DNA from: Phenylobacterium sp.
GTDB taxonomy: Bacteria > Pseudomonadota > Alphaproteobacteria > Caulobacterales > Caulobacteraceae
Assembly: GCA_004799545.1 (NCBI GenBank)
Contig: SSMU01000004.1
Span: 1-64,000 of the forward strand
Reading direction: 5' to 3'
DNA: 64,000 nucleotides
Position numbers and translations under genes: made by a program. Each line of letters starts with the position of its first letter. The first letter of the stretch is position 1. This document shows, piece after piece, positions 37,301 to 46,362 of this stretch. Under the pieces are notes generated by a model. The model saw only the letters and a program-made list of their open reading frames with translations, was not told where the DNA came from and did no database searches.

Positions 37301-37537
37301 ATGGCCGCCGGCATGCTGCCCACCGCGCTCGCGCTGGAGAAGGGCGCGGAGTTCCGTCAGCCGATGGCCGTGGCGGTGATCGGCGGCCTGATCACCTCGA
37401 CGCTCTTGTCCCTGGTGCTGGTGCCGGTGGTCTATGAGTTCGTCGACGACTTCGAGCAGTGGCTGCGCCCCAAGCTCGGCCGGCTGATCACCCCGCGGCT
37501 GGCCCCCGCCAAGCCCGTGCCGGAAGATCGGCTCTAG
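34373..37537 (+). CDS. RND multidrug efflux permease (HAE-1/AcrB-like)
   Basis: A 1054-aa proton-driven inner-membrane pump with the AcrB layout: TM1, a large periplasmic loop, TM2-6, TM7, a second loop and TM8-12. The proton-relay aspartates sit in TM4 (VIGILVDDAIVEIENIEK) and the Lys in TM10 (GLAAKNSILLVEY). Length and motifs are those of HAE-1 pumps. Substrates cannot be predicted. A Gly-rich stretch near residue 615 (GGFGGPGSGGGGGD) in the second periplasmic loop is longer than I expect. No regulator gene is adjacent. Confidence 0.94.
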   Translation: MSDPLHQPRIRISAWAIQNPVPVAVLFVALVLAGMIAYNGLPIKQYPNVSFPVVAVTVTENGAAPDQMETQITRPVEDAMAGISNARNIYSVVTQGVSTTSIEFELGEDLQKKTDDVRSRMDQVRAQLPRDIDEPTVQRVEIEDRPILTYAVSAPGMSETDLSWFVDDTVGRNLQALKGVAGVSRVGGVTREINVVIDPERLAARGLTAPQVNNALRSISLDAPGGRVQVGGQEQTLRVLGSVKTLEQLRDLSIPTATGRYVKLTDVADVGDGASENRGFARLNGRAVVGFNLSKTKDSSDVAVEDAVKAALVKLAQAHPGVQFTPIARPGQGVAFAKIFSSVDETRSSFTATQHVLAEGMALAALVVFLFLRDWRATAIAAIAMPVSLIPTFFVMNLAGFSLNVVTLLALTLVIGILVDDAIVEIENIEKRVATGVRPFQAAMEGADSIGLAVVATTMAIVVVFTPVSFMKGMAGQFFKEFGLTVSVAVLFSLVVARLLTPLMAAYLMKPTAEPHPRKPFTGFYRKALEWALDHRIIAAIGGGVVFFASVMLVPLLPTGFQPAGDPDYLYVNIQGPPGATASDMEGVAQRINAVFNGDANITGVFVQIGSVVSGGFGGPGSGGGGGDLRAGTATILLRSDRHVSGDQIRAKYHAALRAIPDARVDFLDFQGQAGVQQILSGDNPDALNRAALELEREMRTIPVISDPRPSVPPTGPEVVIRPKPAESARLGVSADTIASIARVATVGDIDANVPKLDEGERRIPIRVRLPEDARADLSRLAGLQVPTAGGGTTRLDAVADVSFEAGAAQISRLNRKRQITIEAALNGSTLGQATQAIQKLPIMHHLPPSVGGADIGQQEAMRELFASFGMAIFAGVSMIFGVLVLLFRSFFKPAVILSALPLAVGGAFLGLLIFHLSLSIPSLIGFLMLLGLAAKNSILLVEYAIEGERAGLTQREALIEACRERARPIVMTTVAMAAGMLPTALALEKGAEFRQPMAVAVIGGLITSTLLSLVLVPVVYEFVDDFEQWLRPKLGRLITPRLAPAKPVPEDRL

Positions 37538-37541
37538 ACGA

Positions 37542-38522
37542 TCAGATCTCGCCCCGGATCGCCTGGGCGAAGAGCTCGCGATCGACGTTGCCGCCGGAGA
37601 GGATGACGCCCATCGCTCCGTCGCCGAACCGCTTGACCTTGCCGGCCAGCAGCGCCGCGAGGCCGGCCGCGCCGCCCGGCTCGACCACCAGCTTCAGGGT
37701 GGCGAAGGCGTAGCGCATCGCCTCGGCCACCTCGGCGTCGGTGACCAGGGCCACGTCGGCGACGGTCTTCAGCATGATCGGGAAGGTGATCTCGCCGGGG
37801 AAGGGCGATTCCAGCGCGTCGCAGAGCGAGCGGCCGGTCGGCTTGATCGTCACCCGCTCGCCCTTCTGCAGCGATTGCAGGGTGTCGTCGAAGGCCGCGG
37901 GCTCGACGCCGATCACCGCCGTGCGCGGCGACAGCGCCTTCACCGCCGTGGCGACGCCGGAGATCAGTCCGCCGCCGCTGAGCGGAACGGTGACGCTATC
38001 GAGCCGGGCGCCTAGCGCCTCGGCCTGGCGCACCATCTCCAACCCCACCGTGCCCTGGCCGGCGATGATATGCGGATCGTCGAAGGCCGGCACGACCACC
38101 GCGCTGCGCTCTTTCGCGATCTCAGCGGCGATCGCCTCGCGGCTCTCCGTCAGCCGGTCGTAGAGCCGGATCTCCGCGCCATAGCCCCGCGTCGCCGCGA
38201 CCTTGATGGCCGGCGCGTCGGCCGGCATCACGATCAGCGCGGGCATGCCGAGCAGCCTGGCCGCCAGGGCCACGCCCTGCGCGTGGTTGCCGGAGGAGAA
38301 GGCCACGACCCCGCGCGTCTTCTCGTCCGGCGTCAGTTGGGCCAGCCGGTTGTAAGCCCCGCGGAACTTGAAGGCCCCGACCCGCTGCAGGGTCTCGAGC
38401 TTGAGCAGCACGCGGGCGCCGATCCGCTCGGAAAGCGCCGGGCTCTCCAGCAACGGCGTGACCACGGCGTGGCCGGCGATCCGCGCCGCGGCCGCCTCGA
38501 CGTCGGCGAAGCTCACGCTCAC
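37542..38522 (-). CDS. threonine ammonia-lyase / Ser-Thr dehydratase-like PLP enzyme
   Basis: A 326-aa fold-type II PLP enzyme. The Schiff-base Lys is in [12 protein letters not shown] near 52, the substrate loop is FSSGNHAQG, and the phosphate-binding SGGGLISG lies near 180. There is no C-terminal ACT domain, so it is the short (catabolic or serine-racemase-like) form rather than IlvA. The start is GTG 38522, overlapping the VOC gene stop by 4 nt (gtga); GTG 38516 is an alternative. Threonine or serine deamination is the likely reaction. Confidence 0.9.
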   Translation of the reverse strand: MSVSFADVEAAAARIAGHAVVTPLLESPALSERIGARVLLKLETLQRVGAFKFRGAYNRLAQLTPDEKTRGVVAFSSGNHAQGVALAARLLGMPALIVMPADAPAIKVAATRGYGAEIRLYDRLTESREAIAAEIAKERSAVVVPAFDDPHIIAGQGTVGLEMVRQAEALGARLDSVTVPLSGGGLISGVATAVKALSPRTAVIGVEPAAFDDTLQSLQKGERVTIKPTGRSLCDALESPFPGEITFPIMLKTVADVALVTDAEVAEAMRYAFATLKLVVEPGGAAGLAALLAGKVKRFGDGAMGVILSGGNVDRELFAQAIRGEI

Positions 38523-38950
38523 TTGGCGAACACCATGGCGTCGTCGGCGAAGGCCTTGAACTCCAGGGCGTTGCCGCTGGGATCGAGGAAGAACATGGTC
38601 GCCTGCTCGCCGGGCTGGCCCTTGAAGCGGATATTGGGCTCGATGATGAACTTCGTGCCCGCCGCCCTCAGCTTTTCGGCCAGGGCGTCCCACTCGGCGA
38701 GGCTCATGATCACTCCGAAGTGGCGCACCGGCACCTGCTCGCCGTCGACGGCGTTGGTGGCGGCAAGGCCGAGCTCATCCGGCGCCAGGTGGGCCACGAT
38801 CTGGTGGCCGCGGAAGTCGAAGTCGACCCAGTCGTCGCTGGAGCGGCCCTCCGGGCAGCCCAGCAGGTCGCCGTAGAAGGCGCGCGCCTCGCCAAGGTCG
38901 CGCACCGGGAAGGCCAGGTGGAAGCGCGGGATGTCCCGAGAGATCGTCAT
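38519..38950 (-). CDS. VOC (glyoxalase-like) family protein
   Basis: A 143-aa vicinal-oxygen-chelate protein starting at ATG 38950 ([16 protein letters not shown]). Metal-site candidates are His in RFHLAFPV, His in VRHFGVIM and Glu in [10 protein letters not shown]. The last, with preceding FFLDP, is the classic C-terminal VOC strand. The product resembles glyoxalase or dioxygenase-type enzymes of unknown substrate. It is translationally coupled to the downstream PLP enzyme. Confidence 0.88.
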   Translation of the reverse strand: MTISRDIPRFHLAFPVRDLGEARAFYGDLLGCPEGRSSDDWVDFDFRGHQIVAHLAPDELGLAATNAVDGEQVPVRHFGVIMSLAEWDALAEKLRAAGTKFIIEPNIRFKGQPGEQATMFFLDPSGNALEFKAFADDAMVFAK

Positions 38951-38986
38951 GGCCGCCTCATAGCTCGCGAAAGCTCCGCGCGCACC

Positions 38987-39016
38987 CCCTCTCCCCGCGA
39001 GGCGAAAGGGAGAGGG
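38987..39016. repeat. single REP-like palindrome
   Basis: The sequence is ccctctccc, then cgcgaggcgaaa, then gggagaggg, a 9-bp inverted repeat with a 12-nt loop. It lies in the 136-nt gap between the divergent VOC and PagL-like genes. It is related in style, but not in sequence, to the doublets at 5999 and 41094. Since both flanking genes point outwards, it is not a terminator for either. Confidence 0.6.
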
Positions 39017-39086
39017 CCAGGGAGAGGACACCCCTTCCGCTGGCGGCCGGGGCGGTTAAGCTGCGCCAAAGCGGCGAGGGGATTCC

Positions 39087-39704
39087 ATGATCGTGAAGCT
39101 GGCGGCCGCGACGGCGGCGTGCATCCTGGCCTGCGCCGGCCAGGCGAAGGCGGCCGACCTGCTCACCGGCGTCTACATCCACGACGCGGCGTTCATCGGC
39201 GGGGCGCTGGGCACCGGCTCGGCCGACCGCGAGAAGGGCGCCGACATCGAGCTCGGCATCCGCTCCGACCGAATCGAGGCCTGGAGCCTGATCGGCGCGC
39301 CCCAGGCCCACGCCTTCGTCTCGGTGAACACCAACCGAACCTCCGACTTCGTGGCGGCGGGCCTGTCCTGGCCGATCGGCCTGACCCACGGCGTCTACTT
39401 CCGCCCCGGCCTCGGCCTCGCCTACACCGACGGCAAGACCAACCTGCCGCCGGTCAATGCGCCGGGCCTGGCCCCCGCCGAGATCCAACGCCGGCTCACC
39501 CTGTTCGAGACCCGCATCGACTTCGGCTCCAAGATCCTCTTCGAGCCGGAGCTGGCGCTGGGCGCCCACATCACGCCCAGGATCAGCGCCGAGCTCTCCT
39601 GGGTGCACATCTCCAACGGCGAGATCTTCCACCACGGCAAGAACCAGGGGCTTGACGACGCGGGCGTGCGGGTGATCTACGCCCTCGGCGCGCGGGGCCA
39701 CTAA
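39087..39704 (+). CDS. PagL-like lipid A 3-O-deacylase / acyloxyacyl hydrolase
   Basis: A 205-aa outer-membrane beta-barrel type protein with a signal peptide (1-22, CAGQAKAAD). The C-terminal HISNGEIFHHGKNQGLDD segment carries the His-x-Ser pair and Asn-x-Gly pattern of PagL catalytic motifs; which acidic residue completes the triad is unclear. Alternating hydrophobic strands (ELGIRS, AWSLIG, FVAAGLSW, GVYFRPGLGLAY) fit a barrel. It would remove the 3-O acyl chain from lipid A at the cell surface. Confidence 0.85.
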   Translation: MIVKLAAATAACILACAGQAKAADLLTGVYIHDAAFIGGALGTGSADREKGADIELGIRSDRIEAWSLIGAPQAHAFVSVNTNRTSDFVAAGLSWPIGLTHGVYFRPGLGLAYTDGKTNLPPVNAPGLAPAEIQRRLTLFETRIDFGSKILFEPELALGAHITPRISAELSWVHISNGEIFHHGKNQGLDDAGVRVIYALGARGH

Positions 39705-39797
39705 GGCCCGCGGGCGAAAATCGACCCAAAGATCCTCCGCCGAGCACCTGTCGAAGGGCGGTCGTGATCCAGCCTGGCGGGTTGGAGGATCGTATCC

Positions 39798-41084
<1,287 letters not shown>

Positions 41085-41093
41085 GGTGGATCG

Positions 41094-41238
41094 CCCCTCC
41101 CCTCGATGGGGAGGGGTAGGGGTGGGGCGCGGCGGCTGAGATCACGCGTCGCGCGCCGGTGGGCGCCAGCGCCGGCAGGAGCTTCGCCCATCGTCGTACC
41201 CACACCCCATCCCAACCCTTCCCCATCGAGGGGAAGGG
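41094..41238 (+). repeat. REPIN-like palindrome doublet, copy 2
   Basis: The left head is 41094-41116 (cccctcccc, tcgat, ggggagggg). The right head is 41216-41238 (cccttcccc, atcga, ggggaaggg), identical to the right head of copy 1. The C-rich lead-in cacacccca is also shared. The central ~80 bp differs from copy 1, so the conserved parts are the two ends. It lies between purA and a same-strand receiver gene. Confidence 0.83.
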
Positions 41239-41316
41239 CTTCTTGAACACCACCTTCGACATCGTAATCCGTTCTTTACCGAAGCGGCCCTAGGCAAGGT
41301 TAACCGGAGCCGGGCT

Positions 41317-42126
41317 GTGTTCGACAACGACGCCAAAGTCATCCAGCGCATGGCGCCCCTGCTGCAGCGGGTGCTGATCGGCGACCCGCACGCCGCCAAC
41401 GCCCGGCTGCTGGGCGAACTGCTGCGCGACATGTTCCACTGCCAGGTCTGGGCCGCGCCCTCCACCGACAAGGCGCTGAAGCTCTGCGGTTCGGTCGAGC
41501 CGGACCTGATCTTCGTGGAGATGAACGCCGAGGCCCTCGACGGCATCGCCTTCGCCCAGAAGCTGCGGCGCGGCCACCTCACCTGCCGCAAGGCGCCGGT
41601 GATCATGATGACCGGCCACGCCACCGCCGCCGCCATCCTGGGCGCCCGCGACGTCGGCGTGCACGAATTCCTGCGCAAGCCCTTCACGGTGAAAGACCTG
41701 CTGCGCCGGCTGGAGGCGGTGACGCTTCGCCCGCGCGACTGGATCGAGGCGGTGGACTACGTCGGGCCCGACCGGCGGCGGTTCAACTCCGGCGACTACA
41801 CCGGCGCCCTGAAGCGCAGCGCCGACGTGTTCGACACGCCGGACGCCGAGCGCACCGCCCAGGCGTTGAAAATCCTCCGCTCGGCGATCCTCGCCGTGCG
41901 CCGCGACCCCAACCAGTCCATGCGCGCCATGCAGGCCCAGGGCCGCGAGCTGGAGGAGGTCGGCGGCCGGCTGGCGGACGAGCGGCTGGTGGCCACCGCC
42001 GCGGCCTTCAACCAGTACCTCGACCAGTCACGCGGCGCCCTCGATCAGGCCGAGCTGGAACAGCGCGCCGCGCCGCTCCTGTCCTATCTGCCGAAACCGG
42101 AAGCCGGCGCGGCCCAGGCGGCCTAG
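41317..42126 (+). CDS. receiver-domain protein with Glu at the phosphoacceptor position
   Basis: A 269-aa protein starting with GTG 41317. Residues 17-135 are a CheY-like receiver: D23 (only one acidic residue, LIGDP), T in MMTGHAT and K in LRKPF are kept. The phosphoacceptor position is E68 (PDLIFVEMNAEALDG). A short linker carries YVGPDRRRF near 150, and a helical C-terminal region (170-260) without a known output domain follows. It is probably locked in one state and acts by protein contact. It is convergent with rpoH. Confidence 0.85.
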   Translation: MFDNDAKVIQRMAPLLQRVLIGDPHAANARLLGELLRDMFHCQVWAAPSTDKALKLCGSVEPDLIFVEMNAEALDGIAFAQKLRRGHLTCRKAPVIMMTGHATAAAILGARDVGVHEFLRKPFTVKDLLRRLEAVTLRPRDWIEAVDYVGPDRRRFNSGDYTGALKRSADVFDTPDAERTAQALKILRSAILAVRRDPNQSMRAMQAQGRELEEVGGRLADERLVATAAAFNQYLDQSRGALDQAELEQRAAPLLSYLPKPEAGAAQAA

Positions 42127-42139
42127 CCGCCCCAGCAAA

Positions 42140-42206
42140 GAGCCACGGACCACACGAAGTCACGGACGCCTTCTGTCTGTGTGATCCGTGTCCCGTGGTT
42201 CTCGTC
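42140..42206. terminator. long imperfect inverted repeat between receiver gene and rpoH
   Basis: The left arm agagccacggaccacac and the right arm, whose complement reads gagaaccacgggacac, face each other. Further pairing involves tcacgga (left) and tgtgtgatccgtg (right). It lies in the 95 nt between two convergent stop codons, so a bidirectional terminator is the simplest reading. Confidence 0.5.
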
Positions 42207-42221
42207 TTCCTTCGAGAGTCC

Positions 42222-43109
42222 CTAGACGGTGACCAGGTTCCGGTCTTCGGCCGCCGTGCGCATGGCCTTCTGCAGCTTCTCGAAGGCGCGGACCTCGATC
42301 TGCCGCACCCGCTCGCGGCTGACGCCGTATTGGCCGGCCAGCTCTTCCAGGGTCGTCGGATCGTCCTTCAGCCGCCGCTCGGTGAGGATGTGCCGCTCGC
42401 GGTCGGTGAGCTCGGCCATGGCCTCCTCCAGGAGGCTCATGCGGATGGTGCGCTCCTCGTTCTCGGCGACCACGTGCTCCTGGCTGGGGGTGGTGTCGTC
42501 CACCAGCCAGTCCTGCCACTCGCTATCGCCGTCGGCGCGCAGCGGCGCGTTCAGCGAGGCGTCGCCGCCGGAGAGCCGGCGGTTCATGGAGATCACTTCC
42601 TCGTCCAGCACGCCGAGCTTGTTGGCGATCACGCGGACCTGGTCGGGGTGCATGTCCCCTTCCTCCAGGGCCGAGATCTCGCTCTTGGCCTTCCGGAGGT
42701 TGAAGAACAGCTTCTTCTGCGCCGCCGTGGTGCCCATCTTCACGAGCGACCAGGAGCGCAGGATGTATTCCTGGATCGAGGCGCGGATCCACCACATGGC
42801 GTAAGTGGCCAGCCGGAAGCCGCGGTCCGGATCGAACTTCTTCACCGCCTGCATCAGGCCGACGTTGCCTTCGGAGATCACCTCGCCGATCGGCAGGCCG
42901 TAGCCGCGGTAGCCCATGGCGATCTTGGCCACCAGGCGCAGGTGGCTGGTCACCAGCCGGTGGGCGGCTTCGGAGTCCTCGTGCTCCTGCCAGGCCTTGG
43001 CGAGCATGAACTCCTCGTCCTTCGCCAGCATCGGGAACTTGCGGATTTCAGACAGGTACCGGCTCAGTCCGCCTTCCGGCGACATGACGGCAAGCGCATT
43101 CGCGGCCAT
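42222..43109 (-). CDS. rpoH: heat-shock sigma factor RpoH (sigma-32)
   Basis: A 295-aa alternative sigma factor for the heat-shock regulon. Region 2 is visible as SHLRLVAKIAMGYRGYGLP, then EGNVGLMQAVKKFDPDRGFR and ATYAMWWIRASIQEYI. The RpoH-box QKKLFFNLRKAKSE separates it from other sigma-70 members. Region 4 has the HTH LEELAGQYGVSRERVRQIE. Its promoter must lie in the 309-nt gap upstream. The start is ATG 43109. Confidence 0.95.
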   Translation of the reverse strand: MAANALAVMSPEGGLSRYLSEIRKFPMLAKDEEFMLAKAWQEHEDSEAAHRLVTSHLRLVAKIAMGYRGYGLPIGEVISEGNVGLMQAVKKFDPDRGFRLATYAMWWIRASIQEYILRSWSLVKMGTTAAQKKLFFNLRKAKSEISALEEGDMHPDQVRVIANKLGVLDEEVISMNRRLSGGDASLNAPLRADGDSEWQDWLVDDTTPSQEHVVAENEERTIRMSLLEEAMAELTDRERHILTERRLKDDPTTLEELAGQYGVSRERVRQIEVRAFEKLQKAMRTAAEDRNLVTV

Positions 43110-43418
43110 GGATTATCCCCTTATATGTCCCGGACGTTCGGGCCGTCGCGCGCCTGGCCGAAGTCGCCGCGCGCAAGGACCATCCGCCCCCTCCAACCTC
43201 TCAGATAGGTGCTGGGTTGCGGTAGCGGTAGGTCGCTGGGAGGACGACCCGAAAATCCGACTGCTCTAGTGGGACTTTCTAGTCCCCGATGTGGGCGCCA
43301 TCAAGGCAGGCTTTCTCACAAACGCCCCAGCAAAGCTTCACGAACGGAGGGGCCTTGTCGGAGTCCGGACGACTGGGGCGTCCTTGGGTTAGACTGCCGC
43401 GCAGACAGGAGATCGCCC
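43110..43418. other. 309-nt intergenic region upstream of rpoH and the PhnB-like gene
   Basis: No open frame longer than a few codons looks coding here. It should hold the divergent promoters of rpoH (leftward) and the PhnB-like gene (rightward). The one clear structure is a perfect hairpin at 43271-43286: gggact, loop ttct, agtccc. I could not identify a convincing sigma-32 or CtrA box by eye. A purine-rich site (aggag) precedes the PhnB-like ATG. Confidence 0.6.
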
Positions 43419-43904
43419 ATGTCGAAGGTCCACCCTTTCCTCTGGTTCGACACCCAGGCCGAGGAAGCCGCCAACCTCTACGTCTCGATCTTCCCGAACT
43501 CGAAGGTCACCAAGGTCGTCCGCAACACCGCGGCTGCGCCGGGCCCGACCAACGGCGTGCTGACGGTGGAGTTCGAGCTCGATGGGACCAAGGTGATCGC
43601 CCTGAACGGCGGGCCGCATTTCAAGTTCACGGAGGCCTTCTCGTTCACCATCGACTGCGAGACCCAGGCCGAGGTCGACCGCTATTGGGATGCGCTGCTG
43701 GCGGGCGGCGGGCAGCCCAGCCAGTGCGGCTGGCTGAAGGATCGTTTCGGCCTCTCCTGGCAGGTCGTGCCGGCGGCGCTGCCGAAGCTGCTCGGCGATC
43801 CCGACCGCGCCAAGGCTAACCGGGTGATGGCGGCCATGATGAAGATGGTCAAGCTGGACATCGCCGCCATGGAAGCCGCCGCGGCCGAGCCGGTGGCCGG
43901 CTAG
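43419..43904 (+). CDS. PhnB-like VOC protein
   Basis: A 161-aa member of the PhnB/3-demethylubiquinone-methyltransferase-like VOC group. VHPFLWFDTQAEEAANLY, YVSIFPNSKVTKV and LNGGPHFKFTEAFSF are typical. GWLKDRFGLSWQVVP near the C-terminus completes the pattern. The old methyltransferase label is not supported by the fold, and the function is unknown. The gene sits between rluD and rpoH on the opposite strand and overlaps the rluD 3' end by 4 nt. Confidence 0.88.
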   Translation: MSKVHPFLWFDTQAEEAANLYVSIFPNSKVTKVVRNTAAAPGPTNGVLTVEFELDGTKVIALNGGPHFKFTEAFSFTIDCETQAEVDRYWDALLAGGGQPSQCGWLKDRFGLSWQVVPAALPKLLGDPDRAKANRVMAAMMKMVKLDIAAMEAAAAEPVAG

Positions 43905-44926
43905 AGCTCCGCTAGCAGCGCCTCCAGCCGCGCCATATCGTCGGGCAGGGGGCTCTCGAAGCGCAGGCTCTCGCCGGTGATCGGGTGGACGAAGCCCAGC
44001 ACCGCGGCGTGCAGCGCCTGGCGCTTCAGCCCCGCCTCGGCGATCGCCCGGCGCACCGGCTCGGCGGGCGGGCCGGAGCCGTAGGTCGGGTCGCCCAGGC
44101 AGGGGCAGCCCTTGGACGCCAGGTGCACGCGGATCTGGTGCGTCCGGCCGGTCTCCAGCCGGCAGGCGAGGCGCGCGGCCAGCGGCTTGGCCTCCGGGCC
44201 GAACACCCGCTCCACCAGGTAGTGGGTGATGGCGTGGCGGCCGCCGGACTTCACCAGGGCCATCTTCTTGCGGTCGTGGCTGGAGCGCGCGATCGCCCCC
44301 TCGATGGTTCCCCGCCGCGCGCCCGGCGCGCCGCGGGTCAGGGCCACATAGACCCGCTCGATGTCGTGGGCGGCGAACAGGGCGGAGAGGTCCTGGTGGG
44401 CGGCGTCGGTCTTGGCCGCCACCACGATGCCCGAGGTCTCCTTGTCGATGCGGTGGACGATGCCCGGCCGCGCCACGCCGCCGATCCCCGAGAGGCTGTC
44501 TCCGCAATGGTGCAGCAGGGCGTTGACCAGGGTGCCGCGCTGGCTGCCCGGCGCCGGGTGCACCGCCATGCCCGGCGGCTTGTCGACCACGATCAGATAG
44601 GCGTCCTCGTAGAGCACCTTGAGCGGAATGGCTTCGGGCTGCGGCTCGGCGGCGACCGGCGGCGGGATCTCGATGCGGTAGCGGCCAGCCTGGGCCTTGG
44701 TCGAGGCGTCGGCCAGCACGCCGGCGTCCGTGCTCACCCGGCCCTCAGCGATCAGCGCCTGCAGCCGGGCCCGCGACAGCTCCGGCAGCCGGGCGGCCAG
44801 CAGCTTGTCGATGCGGCCCCCGGCCTCGTCCGCGCCGACCTCGACGACGCGCAGGCCGAGGGGCTCGTCCTCGCCCTCCGCCTCCGTCTCGACCGGTTCC
44901 GCGTCCTCGTCCGCCGCCTCGACCAT
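43901..44926 (-). CDS. rluD: RluA-family 23S rRNA pseudouridine synthase, RluD-like
   Basis: A 341-aa pseudouridine synthase. An acidic N-terminal tail (1-25) precedes an S4 RNA-binding domain (RIDKLLAARLPELSRARLQA). The catalytic domain has VVDKPPGMAVHPAPG, the catalytic Asp in GIVHRIDKETSGIVV and the C-terminal HQIRVHLASKGCP. Targets are probably U1911/1915/1917 of 23S rRNA, as for RluD, though RluC-type specificity cannot be excluded. It starts 1 nt after the ferritin-like gene's stop. Confidence 0.92.
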   Translation of the reverse strand: MVEAADEDAEPVETEAEGEDEPLGLRVVEVGADEAGGRIDKLLAARLPELSRARLQALIAEGRVSTDAGVLADASTKAQAGRYRIEIPPPVAAEPQPEAIPLKVLYEDAYLIVVDKPPGMAVHPAPGSQRGTLVNALLHHCGDSLSGIGGVARPGIVHRIDKETSGIVVAAKTDAAHQDLSALFAAHDIERVYVALTRGAPGARRGTIEGAIARSSHDRKKMALVKSGGRHAITHYLVERVFGPEAKPLAARLACRLETGRTHQIRVHLASKGCPCLGDPTYGSGPPAEPVRRAIAEAGLKRQALHAAVLGFVHPITGESLRFESPLPDDMARLEALLAEL

Positions 44927-44927
44927 G

Positions 44928-45233
44928 CTACTTGTCGGCCTCTTCCTCCCGCTCGGTGATCGACTCCTTGGTGAACAGGTATTCCTTCAGCTGGCTGTCC
45001 AGCTCGGGATCGTTACGCCGCATCCACTCCAGCACCATCGAGGCGTGCTCCAACTCTTCGCGGGCGTTGTGCAGCAGGATCTTCTTCAGCTCCTTGTCCT
45101 CAGTGTCGTCGGCCCGTTGTCGGTACCAGTCGACCGCTTCGAACTCCTCCATCAGCGAGGTGATCGCGTAGTGCATCTCGAGCGTCTTCTTGCTCAGCTT
45201 CTCGCGGGCGACGTGCAGGGCTTCGCTGGACAT
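44928..45233 (-). CDS. EncFtn-type (encapsulated) ferritin-like protein
   Basis: A 101-aa helical protein closely matching the encapsulated ferritin family known from Rhodospirillum rubrum. The ferroxidase residues are present: E29/E30, E32 and W36 in MEEFEAVDWYRQR, then E60 and H63 in REELEHASM. In R. rubrum the protein forms annular decamers that oxidise iron inside encapsulin. Here no encapsulin gene is near, and the tail (EYLFTKESITEREEEADK) lacks an LTVGSL-like cargo peptide. It sits in hisI-lysE-EncFtn-rluD and is tightly spaced to rluD. Confidence 0.87.
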   Translation of the reverse strand: MSSEALHVAREKLSKKTLEMHYAITSLMEEFEAVDWYRQRADDTEDKELKKILLHNAREELEHASMVLEWMRRNDPELDSQLKEYLFTKESITEREEEADK

Positions 45234-45281
45234 GGATGTCTTGAACTCCGGATTCAGGGACTGGAGAGAGGGATCGAAGGC

Positions 45282-45908
45282 TCAACGCCGGGCGAGCGCC
45301 AGGCGAACCCCGAAGCCTAGAAACACGCCGCCGGTCAGCCGGTCCAGCCAGCGCACCACATCAGCCTTCTGCAGGGCGCCGGAGATCGGCCGCGTGGCGC
45401 CGATCAGGGCGGCGAACCAGATCAGGCCCATGGCCACATGCATCGCCGCCAGCAGCATAACGAAGGGCGCCACCGGCACATGCGCGGGCACGAACTGCGG
45501 GAGGAAAGAAACGTAGAACACCCCGGCCTTGGGATTCAGCAGGTTGTTCAGCGCCCCGCGCCGCAGCCACATCAGGTCGCCACGGGCCGCCGGTGCGCCA
45601 CCGGCGAGTTCGAAGCGGCTGCGCGGCTTGAGGATCAGCTGCAGGCCCAGCCAGACCAGATAGGCCGCCCCCGCCCACTTCAGCACCTGGAAGGCGACCT
45701 CCGAGGCGGTCAGCAAGGCGCCAAGGCCCAGGGCCACGATCGCCCCCCAGCCCAGCGTCCCCAGGCAGACCCCGATCGCCGCCAGCCAGGCGCGCTTGGG
45801 TCCTTCGACGGCGGCCGTACGCAGCACCAGCGCGGTGTCCAGGCCAGGCGTGATGGTCAGCAGGCCAGCCGCCAGGGAGAAGGCGATCAGCGCCTGGACA
45901 ACGGTCAT
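45282..45908 (-). CDS. LysE-family amino-acid exporter
   Basis: A 208-aa inner-membrane protein with about six hydrophobic helices. [20 protein letters not shown] at 19-38 is the LysE/RhtB signature, normally TPGP; here the second Pro is Leu. [20 protein letters not shown] near 118 is also typical. It starts at ATG 45908, overlapping the hisI stop by 4 nt. It probably exports an amino acid or homoserine lactone-like compound, but the substrate is unknown. Confidence 0.9.
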   Translation of the reverse strand: MTVVQALIAFSLAAGLLTITPGLDTALVLRTAAVEGPKRAWLAAIGVCLGTLGWGAIVALGLGALLTASEVAFQVLKWAGAAYLVWLGLQLILKPRSRFELAGGAPAARGDLMWLRRGALNNLLNPKAGVFYVSFLPQFVPAHVPVAPFVMLLAAMHVAMGLIWFAALIGATRPISGALQKADVVRWLDRLTGGVFLGFGVRLALARR

Positions 45909-46309
45909 GGCCGCGCCGCCAGCTTGCCGTTCTCGATGACGCGGTAGAAGCAGGACCTGGCCCCGGTGTGGCAGGCGCCGCCGTCGCCCTGCGGCCAGAC
46001 CTTCAGCCACACGGCGTCCTGGTCGCAGTCGATCCGCGCCTCGGCCACCACCTGCACCTGGCCCGAGGTCGCGCCCTTGTGCCAGAGCTCGTCCCGCGAG
46101 CGGCTGAAGTACCAGGCCTCGCCGGTCTCCAGGGTCTTGGACAACGCCTCGGCGTTCATCCAGGCCAGCATCAGCACCTCGCCGGTGTCGGCGTGGGTGG
46201 CCACCGCCGCGATCAGGCCGTTGGCGTCGAAGCGTGGCGCCAGGGTCTTGCCCTGCTCCAGGGCCGCGGGGTTCTGGACGGTGGGGAAGGTGGCGGTCAT
46301 GCGCCGCAT
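45905..46309 (-). CDS. hisI: phosphoribosyl-AMP cyclohydrolase
   Basis: Third step of histidine synthesis. The 134-aa monofunctional enzyme has [23 protein letters not shown], the metal-site [11 protein letters not shown] and [12 protein letters not shown], all in family order. No HisE domain is fused. The start is ATG 46309, with ATG 46300 as an alternative. It heads a leftward unit with lysE. Confidence 0.95.
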   Translation of the reverse strand: MRRMTATFPTVQNPAALEQGKTLAPRFDANGLIAAVATHADTGEVLMLAWMNAEALSKTLETGEAWYFSRSRDELWHKGATSGQVQVVAEARIDCDQDAVWLKVWPQGDGGACHTGARSCFYRVIENGKLAARP

Positions 46310-46362
46310 ATGGCGCCGTCGCCCCGGCTTCCGCTAGCCTCGCCGCGCAACAGGAACCGCCG

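Noticed and set aside
37542..38522. Calling the PLP enzyme ilvA
   Set aside because: It lacks the C-terminal regulatory ACT-like domain and is only 326 aa, so the biosynthetic IlvA label is not justified.
41270..41303. TTTACC and TTAACC boxes upstream of the receiver gene as a CtrA site
   Set aside because: Spacing does not fit TTAA-N7-TTAA. A half-site alone is too weak.
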